Numbered from the stretch's first letter, positions 1 to 7,915 are shown. The stretch is DNA of 64,000 nt from Azospirillum sp. (GCA_016124535.1 WGNK01000021.1:1-64000), one strand, 5' to 3'. Made by a program: numbers and translations. Notes: a model not told the origin generated them from the sequence alone.

Positions 1-1
1 C

Positions 2-121
2 CTCAACGGCATCGTCCAGGCCGCAAGGGCCAGAGCCAGGGGATACCGAAATACCGCCACCTTCGCGTGCATCATCTACCTGATCGCAGCACCCCTACCC
101 GACCTCTTCCCATCCACTTGA
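2..121 (+). mobile_element. 3' end of an ISL3/IS204-type transposase gene
   Basis: The frame starting at base 2 is open from the window edge to a TGA at 119-121. Its product contains RARARGYRNTATF followed by IIYLIAAPLPDLFP. That resembles the C-terminus of ISL3-family (IS204/IS1001/IS1165) transposases, which typically end in an 'RARGYR...iYL' segment. The rest of the element lies outside the window. The next recognisable sequence, in the same frame, is phage terminase, so the element end seems to lie inside the terminase gene. No inverted repeat could be confirmed. The family call rests on motif memory only. Confidence 0.55.
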
Positions 122-589
122 GGCGTCGAAGAACCCAAAAAGATCAGCAACGGCGTCAAGCTGTGGCCGGTTGGAACCGCGTCGGCGAAGTCAGAACTTT
201 ACGGATTCTTGCGCCTGGCCAAGCCGACTGCCGAGAGCGGCGACCCGGTGCCGCCGGGTTACGTTCACATTCCGACCCATGTCGGCGACGAATTTTGCAA
301 ACAGCTCGTTGCAGAGCACAGAATCACGCGCGGCGGCAAGGGGCGCCCGCGGGTCACAAGCTGGGAAAAGCTGCGCGATAGGAATGAAGCCCTAGATTGC
401 CGGAACTACGCCCGAGCTGCGGCTGTGCGCCAAGGGCTCGACCGCATGGGCGAAGCCGCCTGGCTGGCCCTGGAAACCGCAGTCGGAACGCCGCCGCCGG
501 CACCGGCTCCGTCACTGGGGAATTCGCCAGTGAGCGCACCGGCACCGCGGAAACAAATCATACGTTCCCGGTATGTGACGGGATTATAA
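122..589 (+). pseudogene. Phage terminase large subunit, C-terminal fragment (5' truncated)
   Basis: The frame reads KLWPVGTASAKSELYG, then PPGYVHIP, VTSWEK and RNEALDCRNYA. This matches the end of the nuclease domain of GpA-type large terminases, where 'LWPVGt..aKse.yg' and 'rNEalDcrvYA' are conserved. Only about 150 residues remain of a protein that is normally around 600 or more. The ATPase domain is missing and the frame runs straight into the transposase stop codon. The remnant probably results from IS insertion or an IS-mediated deletion. It cannot package DNA, so the prophage is defective unless another copy exists. It is followed by a short promoter-like gap and the portal gene. Confidence 0.7.
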
Positions 590-615
590 ACCGCTTGACA
601 AGTTGCATGTAGCTA

Positions 616-645
616 TTGACGCAAAGGCTTTGCCGATGCTATATC
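616..645 (+). promoter_or_regulatory. Candidate promoter with palindrome in the spacer
   Basis: TTGACG (616-621) and TATATC (640-645) are separated by 18 bases; CTATAT (639-644) would give 17. They could form a sigma-70-type promoter about 45 bases before the portal start. A perfect 13-base palindrome, GCAAAGGCTTTGC (621-633), sits between the two boxes, where a repressor could bind. This is a pattern match only, and use of the promoter is inferred. Confidence 0.35.
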
Positions 646-691
646 CTGTTGTGCGACCAAAATCCTGTCGCGCCTGGCGAACGTTCGGCAA

Positions 692-2116
692 ATGGCCATT
701 TTGAACCGCGTTCTGTCCTATTTCCGCAAGCGCAGCCTTGATGCCGGCGCGGCAGGGCGACGCTGGCCCGTTGCGACTCGGATTTCAAATCTCAATGCCG
801 ACGTGCTGGGCAGCGGCCGGACGATCCGGGAACGCGCCGGCTATTATGCCAACAACAACGCCCATGGTCGCGCGGCGGTTGCGGCTCTGGTGGCGAATAT
901 CGTCGGTCCGGGCATCGTGCCATCGCCGCAGCATCCCGACCAGGCGACCCGGCGGCGGCTTGCCGACCTTTGGCTGCGCTGGACGGATGTTGCCGACTTC
1001 GACGGCGCGACCGACTTCTACGGGCTTCAGGCATTGGCCGTGCGCCAGATGGTCGAGACGGGCGAATCGTTCGCACATTTGACGACGGATGGCCCCGAGC
1101 TGCCGCTGTCGCTGCGCCTGCTGCACCCAAGCCAGGTGCCAACCGAGTGGCCTATGGCCCTGGTCAATGGCCTTGTGCGCGGCGGCATCGAGTTTGACGG
1201 CATGGGCCGGCGGGTCAACTATCTGGCATTGCCGTTCCGGCCCGATGATCCCTTGATGGCCTTCACGGCGGCGGGCTTTAATCCGGTGCGCCTGCCGGTG
1301 GCGGATGTGGTTCACTTGTTCGACGTGATCGAACCCGGCCAAATCCGCGGCCTGTCGTGGTTCGCGCCGGTCCTGCTGGCGTTGAACGAGCTGGACCAGA
1401 TCAGCGACGCGGCCTTGGTTGGCGCAAAAATCCGCAACCTCGTGGTCGCCGCGCTCATGGACCCGGACGGCACCGCAAGCGGACTGCCCGGAACCGCCAG
1501 CGCCGGGACTCTCGACGTGGGGCTTGAGCCGGGCGCAATCCTGCCGCTCGAACCGGGCCGCAGCATCGAGTTTTTCGATCCCAAGGAAAGCCAAGCATAC
1601 GGTCCATTCGTTCGCGAACATCTTCGCGCGGTTGCGGCCGGGCTGGGGATTCCGTATGAGCTGCTGACCGGCGATCTGTCCTCGGTGAACTATTCATCGA
1701 TCCGGGCCGGCCTGGTCGAGTTCCGAAAGAAGCTTTCTCACTGGCAGCACAACGTCATTGTCTTCCGTCTTTGCCGTCCGGTCTGGGATCGGTTCGTCGG
1801 CGCTGCGGTACTTGCCGGGAAAATCGACGCCGCGGAATACGCGCGCGACCCCGGCCTTTTTCACCGGGTCGAATGGCTGCCGCCTCGGGTCGAGTGGGTT
1901 GACCCGATGAAGGACGCTCAGGCGGAAATCGAGGCGATCAACGCCGGCTTGATGTCGCGGCGCCAAGCGATTGCCGCCCGTGGTGGCGATATCGACCAGC
2001 TTCGCGCCGAAATCGCGGCAGAGCGCACCGCCGACGAAGCCGCGAACCTGAATTTCACGGCACCTAAGGCCCTGGTTGCGCCGCCTCAAATCACGGAGGC
2101 CGCAAATGTCCAATGA
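692..2116 (+). CDS. Phage portal protein, lambda family
   Basis: This 474-residue protein resembles lambda-type portal proteins, which form the dodecameric ring at the capsid vertex through which DNA enters and leaves. Supporting stretches include an early NNNAHGRAAV segment, the GPGIVP motif, and HLFDVIEPGQIRGLSWFAP, a conserved landmark of the family. YELLTGDLSSVNYSSIRAG lies near residue 330. The length is close to the usual 480-530. The ATG at 692 follows a promoter-like gap. The 3' end overlaps the next head gene by 11 bases, as is typical of translational coupling in phage head operons. It appears intact although the upstream terminase is broken. Confidence 0.9.
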   Translation: MAILNRVLSYFRKRSLDAGAAGRRWPVATRISNLNADVLGSGRTIRERAGYYANNNAHGRAAVAALVANIVGPGIVPSPQHPDQATRRRLADLWLRWTDVADFDGATDFYGLQALAVRQMVETGESFAHLTTDGPELPLSLRLLHPSQVPTEWPMALVNGLVRGGIEFDGMGRRVNYLALPFRPDDPLMAFTAAGFNPVRLPVADVVHLFDVIEPGQIRGLSWFAPVLLALNELDQISDAALVGAKIRNLVVAALMDPDGTASGLPGTASAGTLDVGLEPGAILPLEPGRSIEFFDPKESQAYGPFVREHLRAVAAGLGIPYELLTGDLSSVNYSSIRAGLVEFRKKLSHWQHNVIVFRLCRPVWDRFVGAAVLAGKIDAAEYARDPGLFHRVEWLPPRVEWVDPMKDAQAEIEAINAGLMSRRQAIAARGGDIDQLRAEIAAERTADEAANLNFTAPKALVAPPQITEAANVQ

Positions 2117-3914
2117 AATGCTGACCCGCGCCGGCGGCCGGGCAACCACCCTCGACCGTCAGGCCCGCACCGTCGAGGCCGTCGCGCTGTCCGGCCTGGC
2201 ACCGGCAATCCGCCCCGGTTCGTCACCATGGGTCGAGGAGTTGCAGGCCAGCGGCGCCGATCTTTCCAGCCTGCTCGGTGCGCCCGTCCTGCTCGACCAT
2301 GTCGCGACCACGCGGACCAGCGTCGGCACCGTCGCCAGTGCCAACGTCGATGGCGACCGGATCGTCTGCCGGCTGCAGTTCGACGGCAGCCCGGAAGCCG
2401 ACGCGATCATGGGAAAAATTGAAGCCGGCTCGGTCCGTGGCGTGTCGCTTGGCTACACCACCCAAAAGCGCGACCGCGTCGGCACCGATCCCGCCGGCCG
2501 TCCGATCATGCGGGCGACCGCGTGGAAGCCTGTCGAACTGAGTTTGACCCCGCTGCCGGTTGATGCCGGAGCAACTGTCAGGAGCAACAGCACCATGCAC
2601 ACCACGACCGCGGATCAGACCGCGAATCCTTCGGCGGCGGATCAGACCGCGGCCGGAATCGAAAACCGCGCCGATGTAAACCGGGCAATCCGCGGCATCG
2701 CCACCATTTCCGGCTTGCCGGCGACTTGGTCGGATGAATTGATTGACCGTGGTGTCAGCACCGACGAAGCTCGGCGGCTGGCCTTCGACGCGATGTCGAA
2801 GCGCAGCACCGTGGTAGACAACCGCTCGCCCCGGATCGAAGTCGGCACCAGCTACGACGACCCGGCCGTGATGCGCCGGAGCATGGCCGACGCGCTGGCA
2901 CACCGGCTGTCGCCGCAGCACTGCAAACTTGAGGGTGCGGCCGTCCAGTACCGCAGTCATGGCCCGCTGGCCCTGCTCGGGCAGCTTCTCGCCGCCCGCG
3001 GCGAGAAACTGTCGCCCTGGGACCGCGAAGGGCTGTTGACCCGCGCGGTAGGGGCTCACAGTTCCAGCGACTTTCCGCTATTGCTGGCTGATGCCGCGAA
3101 CAAAAGTCTGTTGGCGCAGTATCAGGCCGCGGCGCCGACCTACCGCATGATCGCCGCCCGCCGGCCCTTCAACGATTTCAAGGCCCACAAGTTCCTGCGG
3201 CTCGGCGACTTCCCGACGTTCAAATCGCTGTCGGAAGGTGGCGAAGTCAAGTACGGGACGATTTCCGAGAACCAGGAAACCGTGACGCCGGATGAATTCG
3301 CGACCGGAATCGCCATCGGCCGGAAAGCGCTGCTCAACGACGACCTGTCGGCCCTGGGTGACTTCTCGGCGCTGATCGCGGTGCGATCGGCTCAGTTCGA
3401 AAACGGCAAGGTCTACGCCTTGCTCGCCAGCGTCGGCCCGACCATGTCGGACAGCCTGGCACTGTTCCATGCCACCCATGCGAACTACCAGGGCACTGGG
3501 ACCACGATCGCCAACGGCATCGACGCGGCCGTGCTGGCAGTGCGGGCACAGACCGGCCTGGACGGCGCCAAGCTCAACCTTCGGCCCCGCTACCTCGTGG
3601 TCGGCGCGGCACAGGAAGCCAATGGCCGGCGCATTTTGGCGGCTATCAATCCGACCCAGGCAAGCAATGTCAACCCGTGGGCTGGTCAGTTCGACCTCGT
3701 GGTCGACAACGAGGTGAGCGGGAACGCTTGGCACATGGCCGCCGACCCGGCGCAGATCCCGTGCCTCGTCTATGGCTACGTCAACGGCGCCGAAGGCCCG
3801 CAGATCATGACCGAGCGGGATTTCGATACCCAGGCGGTCAAGGTTCGGGCCGGGCTCGATTTCGCGTGCGGCGCGATCGACTTCCGCGGCCTTTACAAGA
3901 ACGCCGGAGCCTAA
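2106..3914 (+). CDS. Prohead protease / major capsid fusion protein
   Basis: This 602-residue protein joins two head functions. Residues 1 to about 165 resemble a ClpP/HK97-like prohead protease: PVLLDH supplies a histidine, then IEAGSVRGVSLGY a serine, followed by WKPVELSLTPLP. After a low-complexity linker rich in Thr, Ala and Asp (about 170-190), the C-terminal 400 residues resemble Mu gpT-like major capsid proteins, with FPTFKSLSEGGEVKYGTISE, LFHATHANY and EGPQIMTERDFDTQAVKVR. Fused protease-capsid polyproteins are a known arrangement; the protease would act in assembly and be cut away. The ATG at 2106 overlaps the portal end. The frame is intact. Confidence 0.88.
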   Translation: MSNEMLTRAGGRATTLDRQARTVEAVALSGLAPAIRPGSSPWVEELQASGADLSSLLGAPVLLDHVATTRTSVGTVASANVDGDRIVCRLQFDGSPEADAIMGKIEAGSVRGVSLGYTTQKRDRVGTDPAGRPIMRATAWKPVELSLTPLPVDAGATVRSNSTMHTTTADQTANPSAADQTAAGIENRADVNRAIRGIATISGLPATWSDELIDRGVSTDEARRLAFDAMSKRSTVVDNRSPRIEVGTSYDDPAVMRRSMADALAHRLSPQHCKLEGAAVQYRSHGPLALLGQLLAARGEKLSPWDREGLLTRAVGAHSSSDFPLLLADAANKSLLAQYQAAAPTYRMIAARRPFNDFKAHKFLRLGDFPTFKSLSEGGEVKYGTISENQETVTPDEFATGIAIGRKALLNDDLSALGDFSALIAVRSAQFENGKVYALLASVGPTMSDSLALFHATHANYQGTGTTIANGIDAAVLAVRAQTGLDGAKLNLRPRYLVVGAAQEANGRRILAAINPTQASNVNPWAGQFDLVVDNEVSGNAWHMAADPAQIPCLVYGYVNGAEGPQIMTERDFDTQAVKVRAGLDFACGAIDFRGLYKNAGA

Positions 3915-3917
3915 ATC

Positions 3918-4133
3918 ATGGCAACGTCGCTCGAAGACTTGAACGCTTACCGGGACGGTCTGCTCAAGGCCATCGGCACCGGCAGCTTGTCGGTTACTGC
4001 CGGCGGAATTGCTCGGACCTTCCGGAGCATTTCCGAGCTTCGAGCGGCGCTCGCCACCATTGACCGGGAAATCGCGTCAGTCAATTCGGCACGGGTCCGC
4101 GTGATCCGGGTTTCATCTTCGAAAGGCTTGTGA
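3918..4133 (+). CDS. Small phage head-tail joining protein (gpW-like)
   Basis: This 71-residue protein begins MATSLEDLNAYRDGLLKAI and continues with RTFRSISELRAALATIDREI. The pattern of two helices around a short beta segment is that of gpW-family head-completion proteins, which plug the portal after packaging and accept the tail. Its start lies 3 bases after the capsid fusion gene and its stop just before the next gene, so it belongs to the head operon. In lambda-like phages this gene usually precedes the portal; here it follows the capsid gene. The call rests on size, fold pattern and position. Confidence 0.7.
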   Translation: MATSLEDLNAYRDGLLKAIGTGSLSVTAGGIARTFRSISELRAALATIDREIASVNSARVRVIRVSSSKGL

Positions 4134-4134
4134 A

Positions 4135-4740
4135 ATGAAGAATTTCGTGCAACCCGGTGAGAGCATCACCGTGACCGCTCCGTCCGGGGGCGTGTCCTCT
4201 GGCGACGGCGTCCTGATCGGCTCCGTGTTCGGCATCGCTGCGGCCGACGCGGCCGAAGGCGACCCGGTCGAACTGGCCACCGAAGGCGTCTTTTCCGGCA
4301 TCGTCAAGGTGTCGGCTCAGGCGTGGGCAGTCGGTGATCCGATCTACTGGGATGCCGCCGCCGCCAAAGCGACCAGCGCCAGCACCGGCAACCGCCTGAT
4401 CGGCCACGCCACCGAGGCCGCCGCAAACCCGACCAGCACCGGCACGGTGCGCCTGGTCGGCGGTTCTGGGCTCCGGGTGGCGTTCGGGCAGCACACCATT
4501 GTTGCCGCGGCCGATACCGTCGCCACCGGGCTTTCGACCGTCGTCTCGGTGGTCGCCAGTCTCGACACCGATCCGGCCGACGCGACCTTGCTGGTTTCGG
4601 CGACGGTCGGCGACCAGGCCGGCACCCCGGCCGCGGGCTCCGTGATCCTGAAGAGCTGGAAAACCGATGGCGCCGACCCGACCCCGGCCGCGGCTACCAG
4701 CTTCGGCGCAAAACTCAACTGGATTGCTGTTGGCACCTGA
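4135..4740 (+). CDS. DUF2190-type capsid decoration/cement protein
   Basis: This 201-residue protein begins MKNFVQPGESITVTAPSGGV and contains GDGVLIGSVFGIA, AEGDPVELATEGVF and AVGDPIYWD. These features are typical of DUF2190 proteins, encoded beside major capsid genes and thought to be small capsid-stabilising or decorating subunits. DUF2190 proteins are usually about 110 residues and match only the first half here. The C-terminal 90 residues are a beta-rich, Ala/Thr-rich extension that ends in SFGAKLNWIAVGT. This could be a fused surface domain. The ATG directly follows the head-tail joining gene. Confidence 0.72.
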   Translation: MKNFVQPGESITVTAPSGGVSSGDGVLIGSVFGIAAADAAEGDPVELATEGVFSGIVKVSAQAWAVGDPIYWDAAAAKATSASTGNRLIGHATEAAANPTSTGTVRLVGGSGLRVAFGQHTIVAAADTVATGLSTVVSVVASLDTDPADATLLVSATVGDQAGTPAAGSVILKSWKTDGADPTPAAATSFGAKLNWIAVGT

Positions 4741-4760
4741 TTTCCCCTGCCGCGGAGGGG

Positions 4761-4784
4761 CTGGCGGTCCCCGAAGGCCGCCAG
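4761..4784 (+). terminator. GC-rich hairpin after the capsid genes
   Basis: CTGGCGG (4761-4767) pairs with CCGCCAG (4778-4784) around a 10-base loop, 21 bases after the DUF2190 stop. A second stem, CCCCTGCCGCGGAGGGG, lies immediately upstream. No T-tract follows, so this may be a weak attenuator or an mRNA-stability hairpin rather than a full terminator. Confidence 0.35.
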
Positions 4785-4896
4785 AATGCCGCGGGGCGGA
4801 TCAGTCGGGCCGTGCCGCCGCATACAAAACTCCGACCGCCGGCGGTCCGTACCTCCTTCGGGCGCGGCCGGCAACCTTCCTTAGGGGTGGCACCCG

Positions 4897-5439
4897 ATGA
4901 GCGACTTTCTCGACGATCTGGCCGCAGATGTTCAAGACGCGCTGGCCGACATGGCCGGGCCGCTGGTCTACCGCACCGTCACCAGCTACAGCCCCAAGGC
5001 CAGCGCAACCGCCGCCATCGGCGCGACCACGATCAGCCTGAACACCCTGCCGGCCGGCTTTGATCGGACGCTGCCGGGCGACACCTTCAGCAGCGGCAGC
5101 CGGACGTTCAGCGTCGAGACTGTGGCCAGCGCCGGCACGATCACGGCGGCACCATTTAGCCCGGCCTTGGCGGTGGCGATCAGTTCCGGCGCCGCGGTTC
5201 CGATCGTTCGGACGGTTGACACCAGTTGCCAGGGCTGGATGGAACTGCTCGATACTTCAACCGTTTTGGCGCCTGGCGTTCAAATAAAAGACGCGAAATA
5301 TTCGGTGCTTGCCAACAGCCTGGCAGTGGTCCCTGCCATTGGTGCAAGAATGGTCGGGCCGGATGGCGTCGCGAGAACCATTCGAAATATTGGACAAGAC
5401 CCAGCACAAGCTTTTTGGATTGTTCTTGCAAATGGGTGA
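4897..5439 (+). CDS. Probable phage head-tail connector/adaptor protein
   Basis: This 180-residue protein starts MSDFLDDLAADVQDALADMAGP. It is rich in beta-prone segments, for example ATTISLNTLPAGF and TFSVETVASAGTI. The last third reads like a small-beta connector, with DAKYSVLANSLAV and ARMVGPDGVARTIRNIGQDP. It sits where lambdoid phages encode head-tail adaptors, after the capsid and decoration genes. No catalytic motif is visible. The 156 bases upstream hold only hairpins. Assignment to virion assembly comes mainly from position; the precise family is not recognised. Confidence 0.5.
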   Translation: MSDFLDDLAADVQDALADMAGPLVYRTVTSYSPKASATAAIGATTISLNTLPAGFDRTLPGDTFSSGSRTFSVETVASAGTITAAPFSPALAVAISSGAAVPIVRTVDTSCQGWMELLDTSTVLAPGVQIKDAKYSVLANSLAVVPAIGARMVGPDGVARTIRNIGQDPAQAFWIVLANG

Positions 5440-5443
5440 TACG

Positions 5444-5662
5444 ATGACTCACGTCGAAGCTGCGGAATCACTACTCGCCGAGCTCGTCGAATTGAGGCGG
5501 CAGACCGTAGCCGACGCGGCCGGCGACCTCGAAGCCGCGGCCAAGCTGCCGGCAATCCAGACCCAGGTCGCGGCAGTAGAGGTGATTGTCGCCGACGAAC
5601 GGCGCCGTGGCGCGCCACGGCCGCCCGGCCGGGTGGTCCGTTCCCGGTACGCCGCCGGATAG
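5444..5662 (+). CDS. Small phage protein, function unknown
   Basis: This 72-residue protein starts MTHVEAAESLLAELVELRRQ, which predicts one long amphipathic helix. A basic, proline-rich tail follows (RRRGAPRPPGRVVRSRYAAG). The ATG lies 4 bases after the stop of the connector gene, which suggests co-translation. The C-terminal RSRY resembles the C-terminus of the terminase fragment (RSRYVTGL); whether this is coincidence is unclear. No family is recognised. Confidence 0.45.
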   Translation: MTHVEAAESLLAELVELRRQTVADAAGDLEAAAKLPAIQTQVAAVEVIVADERRRGAPRPPGRVVRSRYAAG

Positions 5663-5671
5663 GGTGATACG

Positions 5672-5843
5672 ATGGCGAATCCTCGAATCGTTCTGGTCGA
5701 TCAACCCGGCGAAGAATTGGCCGCACGGATATTCGGTCCCGGCGATCATTGCATCGTGGTCGAGATCGATCCCAGCCGCGCTGTTCGCCGCGCTCGGGCT
5801 GGTGGTCGGGCAGGTCGAGACGGTGGCGGCAAAACCGAACTAA
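5672..5843 (+). pseudogene. Frameshifted small phage gene
   Basis: The frame from ATG 5672 starts well (MANPRIVLVDQPGEELAARI, then GPGDHCIVVEIDP). After the codons for IDP it turns into Arg-rich, nonsense-like sequence. In another frame, starting at the same point, AALFAALGLVVGQVETVAAKPN runs to TAA at 5841-5843. Removing a single C from the CCC at about 5772-5774 would join the two into a protein of about 57 residues. I read this as a one-base insertion in a decaying prophage gene. Programmed frameshifting is possible but unsupported. Confidence 0.45.
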
Positions 5844-5877
5844 GTTCGGATTTGGGAGCCAAACGGGGACAAAGTTG

Positions 5878-6177
5878 CAACGGTTGCAAATACGCAAACT
5901 TTGCGGATTTGGCCGCGACCTGATCGCCGTGAAGGCCCGCCTGCAGCATGGGCGGTTCCTGCCGTGGATCGAGGCTGAGTTTGGGATGAGCGAGGATTCC
6001 GCCGGTAGATTCATGGCGGTTGCTCGAAAGCTCGGACATATTCCGCAAATTGCGGAATTTAAACCATCCGCTCTTTACCTCCTCGCTTCTGCCAAGCCCG
6101 AAGTCGTTAGCCAGGTCGAGGCACGCGCCGAAGCCGGCGAAACGATCCGGGTGGCCGACCTGCAAGCCAAGGTATGA
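5878..6177 (+). pseudogene. DUF3102-family protein, N-terminally truncated
   Basis: The frame encodes GRDLIAVKARLQHGRFLPWI, then EAEFGMSEDSAGRFMAVA, KPSALYLLAS and EAGETIRVADLQ. These are hallmarks of DUF3102 proteins, ParB/KorB-like small proteins common on phages and plasmids of alphaproteobacteria. The usual N-terminal helix before 'GRDLIAVK' is missing, and no convincing start or ribosome site exists in this frame. It seems to be a remnant fused by deletion to the frameshifted gene before it, close to the tRNA edge of the element. Confidence 0.5.
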
Positions 6178-6493
6178 CCGAATTGATCATACCTTCGGCC
6201 GGCGGCATCCAGGCCATGACCGCCCTTCCGCTGGCCCGACTGAATTTCTGGCTGGCCACGATCCCACGCGCCAGCACGGGCGAGCCAGGGCGACCGTGGC
6301 GGGGATTTTTCGTTGTCCGCGACCGTGAACAGGTGTCGAACAAAAGCCCCGCTCCGTGTTGCATAGGTGTTGCATGGAACCGCTGGTAATGGATGGTAAC
6401 GCATTGATTATCAATGGAAACGCTTTGCAACGCCTTGCAACACGAAAAAGCCCGCCGTGGCGGGCTTTTCTGAAGTATTTTCAATGGATTGTT
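6178..6493. other. Prophage/tRNA border, no supported gene
   Basis: No convincing coding frame is visible here. The segment contains short direct repeats (GTGTTGCATAGGTGTTGCAT from about 6356, and GCAACGCCTTGCAAC near 6427). It is less GC-rich than its surroundings and ends with a hairpin terminator. It lies between the last prophage remnant and the 3' end of tRNA-Gln, which is where an attachment site would be expected. Confidence 0.5.
6444..6469 (-). terminator. Bidirectional-looking Rho-independent terminator after tRNA-Gln
   Basis: GCCCGCC (6450-6456) and GGCGGGC (6459-6465) form a tight stem, with AAAAA before it and TTTT after it. It can therefore end transcripts in both directions. 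On the minus strand it lies about 25 bases past the 3' end of tRNA-Gln. Confidence 0.75.
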
Positions 6494-6568
6494 TGGCTGG
6501 GGCGCCAGGATTCGAACCTGGGAATGGCGGAATCAAAATCCGCTGCCTTACCACTTGGCTACGCCCCA
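6494..6568 (-). tRNA. tRNA-Gln (anticodon TTG)
   Basis: Read on the minus strand, the gene has a 7-bp acceptor stem (TGGGGCG with CGCCCCA) and a D-arm containing AGCCAAGTGGTAAGGC. The anticodon stem is GCGGA/TCCGC, with the 7-base loop TTTTGAT giving anticodon TTG. The T-arm carries GGTTCGAATCC. Discriminator G and CCA are encoded (6494-6497). The 3' end faces the prophage remnant, consistent with use of this tRNA as an integration site. Confidence 0.95.
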
Positions 6569-6676
6569 ATCCGCCGTCTGAGCGGCTGGGGGCGCACCAT
6601 AGCGGCATCCGATGCCGACCGCAACCGGCGGCGCGGCCTCGCGCTTCGGTTCGAAAGGCCGGTTCGAAGCGGGGGA

Positions 6677-7915
6677 TTATCCGGTGGTGGCGACGGTCGG
6701 CGGCACATCGGTGATCAGCGGCCGCGGCTCTTCCAGCGCGGCGAAGCGGTCGACGTGGCGGCTGAGGAAGCGGTTGATCCGGCCGAGGGCCGCGGCATTG
6801 GAAAGCGGTTGCCCGTCAGAATAGAACAGGGTCCGGTTCGACGAGGCAGCCTCCGGCAGCAACCGCGCGGCGACGCCATGGGGCGCGCGCGCCGCCGCGC
6901 CGATCAGCTTGGCGGCGCCGCCGGGGCCGAGAAAATAGGCCATCCGCCGCTCGTTGTCGTTGGGCCGGCGGTGGATCATCTTGGCCAGCTCCTGGCCGGA
7001 CTCGTCGAGATAGCGCGCCGCCATTCCGGCCGACAGGTGGATGTCGTGGCGAAGGTCGAGCAAATGCTTGCGCACCGCCGGATCATCGACCCGGGCAACG
7101 CCGTTGCGGACCGCGATCTGGCGGGCCTCGGTGCCGAGGCCGTAGGCGGCGCCATGGCGCCGGATCATGTCGAGCCAGGTCTGCTCGATGAACTGGAATG
7201 GCCCGGCGGCGCTGCTGTTGCGGCTGCGTAGCGCAGCATTGAAATTGCTTTCCTGGGCTGCCCGCGCCATGACCTCCTGATAGGAAATCCTGGCGATCCG
7301 CGATGCCGAACCCGCGGCCTGACGGTAGGGATTCTCGACCGGCGCCGCCGGCGGCGCCGCCGGCTTGTGCCGTGGCCGCAGCGCTGGAAATTTCTGATCG
7401 GCGGTCACCACCATGGCCGGCGATTGCGGGTCGGCCGGAGGCGGGGCAGCGGTGTTGGCCGGTGGCAGCGCCGGCTTGGTCCCGGGTCGTGGCGACGCGG
7501 CCAGCTCAGCCGCGGCATAGGCCGCGGCCAGCGGCTTTTGCTGGGGCAGAGGCGCCGCCGGCAGTCCGCTGGCGGCGATTGCGGCCGCCAGCGGCTTTTG
7601 CTCGGGCGTCGGCGGTGCGTTCAGCCCGGCGGCACTGAGCGCCGCGGCGTAGGGTTTGCGCGGTGGCAACGGGGCCGCCGAATAGCCGCTGGCCGCCCAG
7701 GCTGCGGCCAATGGCTTGTGCCGCGGGAGTTGGGGGGCGCTGGCGGCCGCGTCGCCTTCGGCCGGGGCAGAACCTCCGGCCGTATTGGCTGTGGCCTGAT
7801 CAAGCGCGGCGGCAAAGGCACCCGGTTTGCGGCCCGGTCGCGGTGCAGCCGGCTCTGTCGCCGCCGGCGGCGGGGTTTTGGACAAGACGCCGGGCGGCAG
7901 CGTTGTATCGGACAT
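6677..7915 (-). CDS. Lytic transglycosylase-like protein with Pro/Ala repeat region
   Basis: This protein has 412 residues from ATG 7915. The C-terminal half (from about residue 205) resembles a lysozyme-like SLT transglycosylase: VMARAAQESNFN contains the catalytic-type Glu, followed by SSAAGPFQFIEQTWLDMI. It would cleave or bind peptidoglycan. The N-terminal half is disordered, with four exact 20-residue repeats (residues 61-140), each carrying P-x-x-K-P, plus three further PxxKP sites. There is no clear signal peptide from this start; starts at 7948 and 7987 are also open. The role, whether cell-wall remodelling or machine assembly, is not determined by its neighbours. It is transcribed towards tRNA-Gln. 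Confidence 0.75.
   Translation of the reverse strand: MSDTTLPPGVLSKTPPPAATEPAAPRPGRKPGAFAAALDQATANTAGGSAPAEGDAAASAPQLPRHKPLAAAWAASGYSAAPLPPRKPYAAALSAAGLNAPPTPEQKPLAAAIAASGLPAAPLPQQKPLAAAYAAAELAASPRPGTKPALPPANTAAPPPADPQSPAMVVTADQKFPALRPRHKPAAPPAAPVENPYRQAAGSASRIARISYQEVMARAAQESNFNAALRSRNSSAAGPFQFIEQTWLDMIRRHGAAYGLGTEARQIAVRNGVARVDDPAVRKHLLDLRHDIHLSAGMAARYLDESGQELAKMIHRRPNDNERRMAYFLGPGGAAKLIGAAARAPHGVAARLLPEAASSNRTLFYSDGQPLSNAAALGRINRFLSRHVDRFAALEEPRPLITDVPPTVATTG
7496..7735 (-). repeat. Four 60-bp coding repeats (20-residue PxxKP units)
   Basis: Residues 61-140 of the transglycosylase-like protein split into four units of exactly 20 residues, each with the core PxxKPxAAAxxAxxL. The units are diverged at the DNA level. 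Further PxxKP motifs occur near residues 27, 143 and 180. Such Pro/Lys-rich spacers may span or bind the cell wall; that role is inferred. Confidence 0.8.

Noticed and set aside
4135..4740. Tail fibre or adhesin
   Set aside because: Its start matches DUF2190 and it sits in the head gene block. The beta-rich extension alone is not enough to call a fibre.
6356..7231. Plus-strand open frame covering the tRNA and transglycosylase 3' end
   Set aside because: It reads through the terminator and tRNA-Gln antisense and has Arg/Gly-rich shadow composition.
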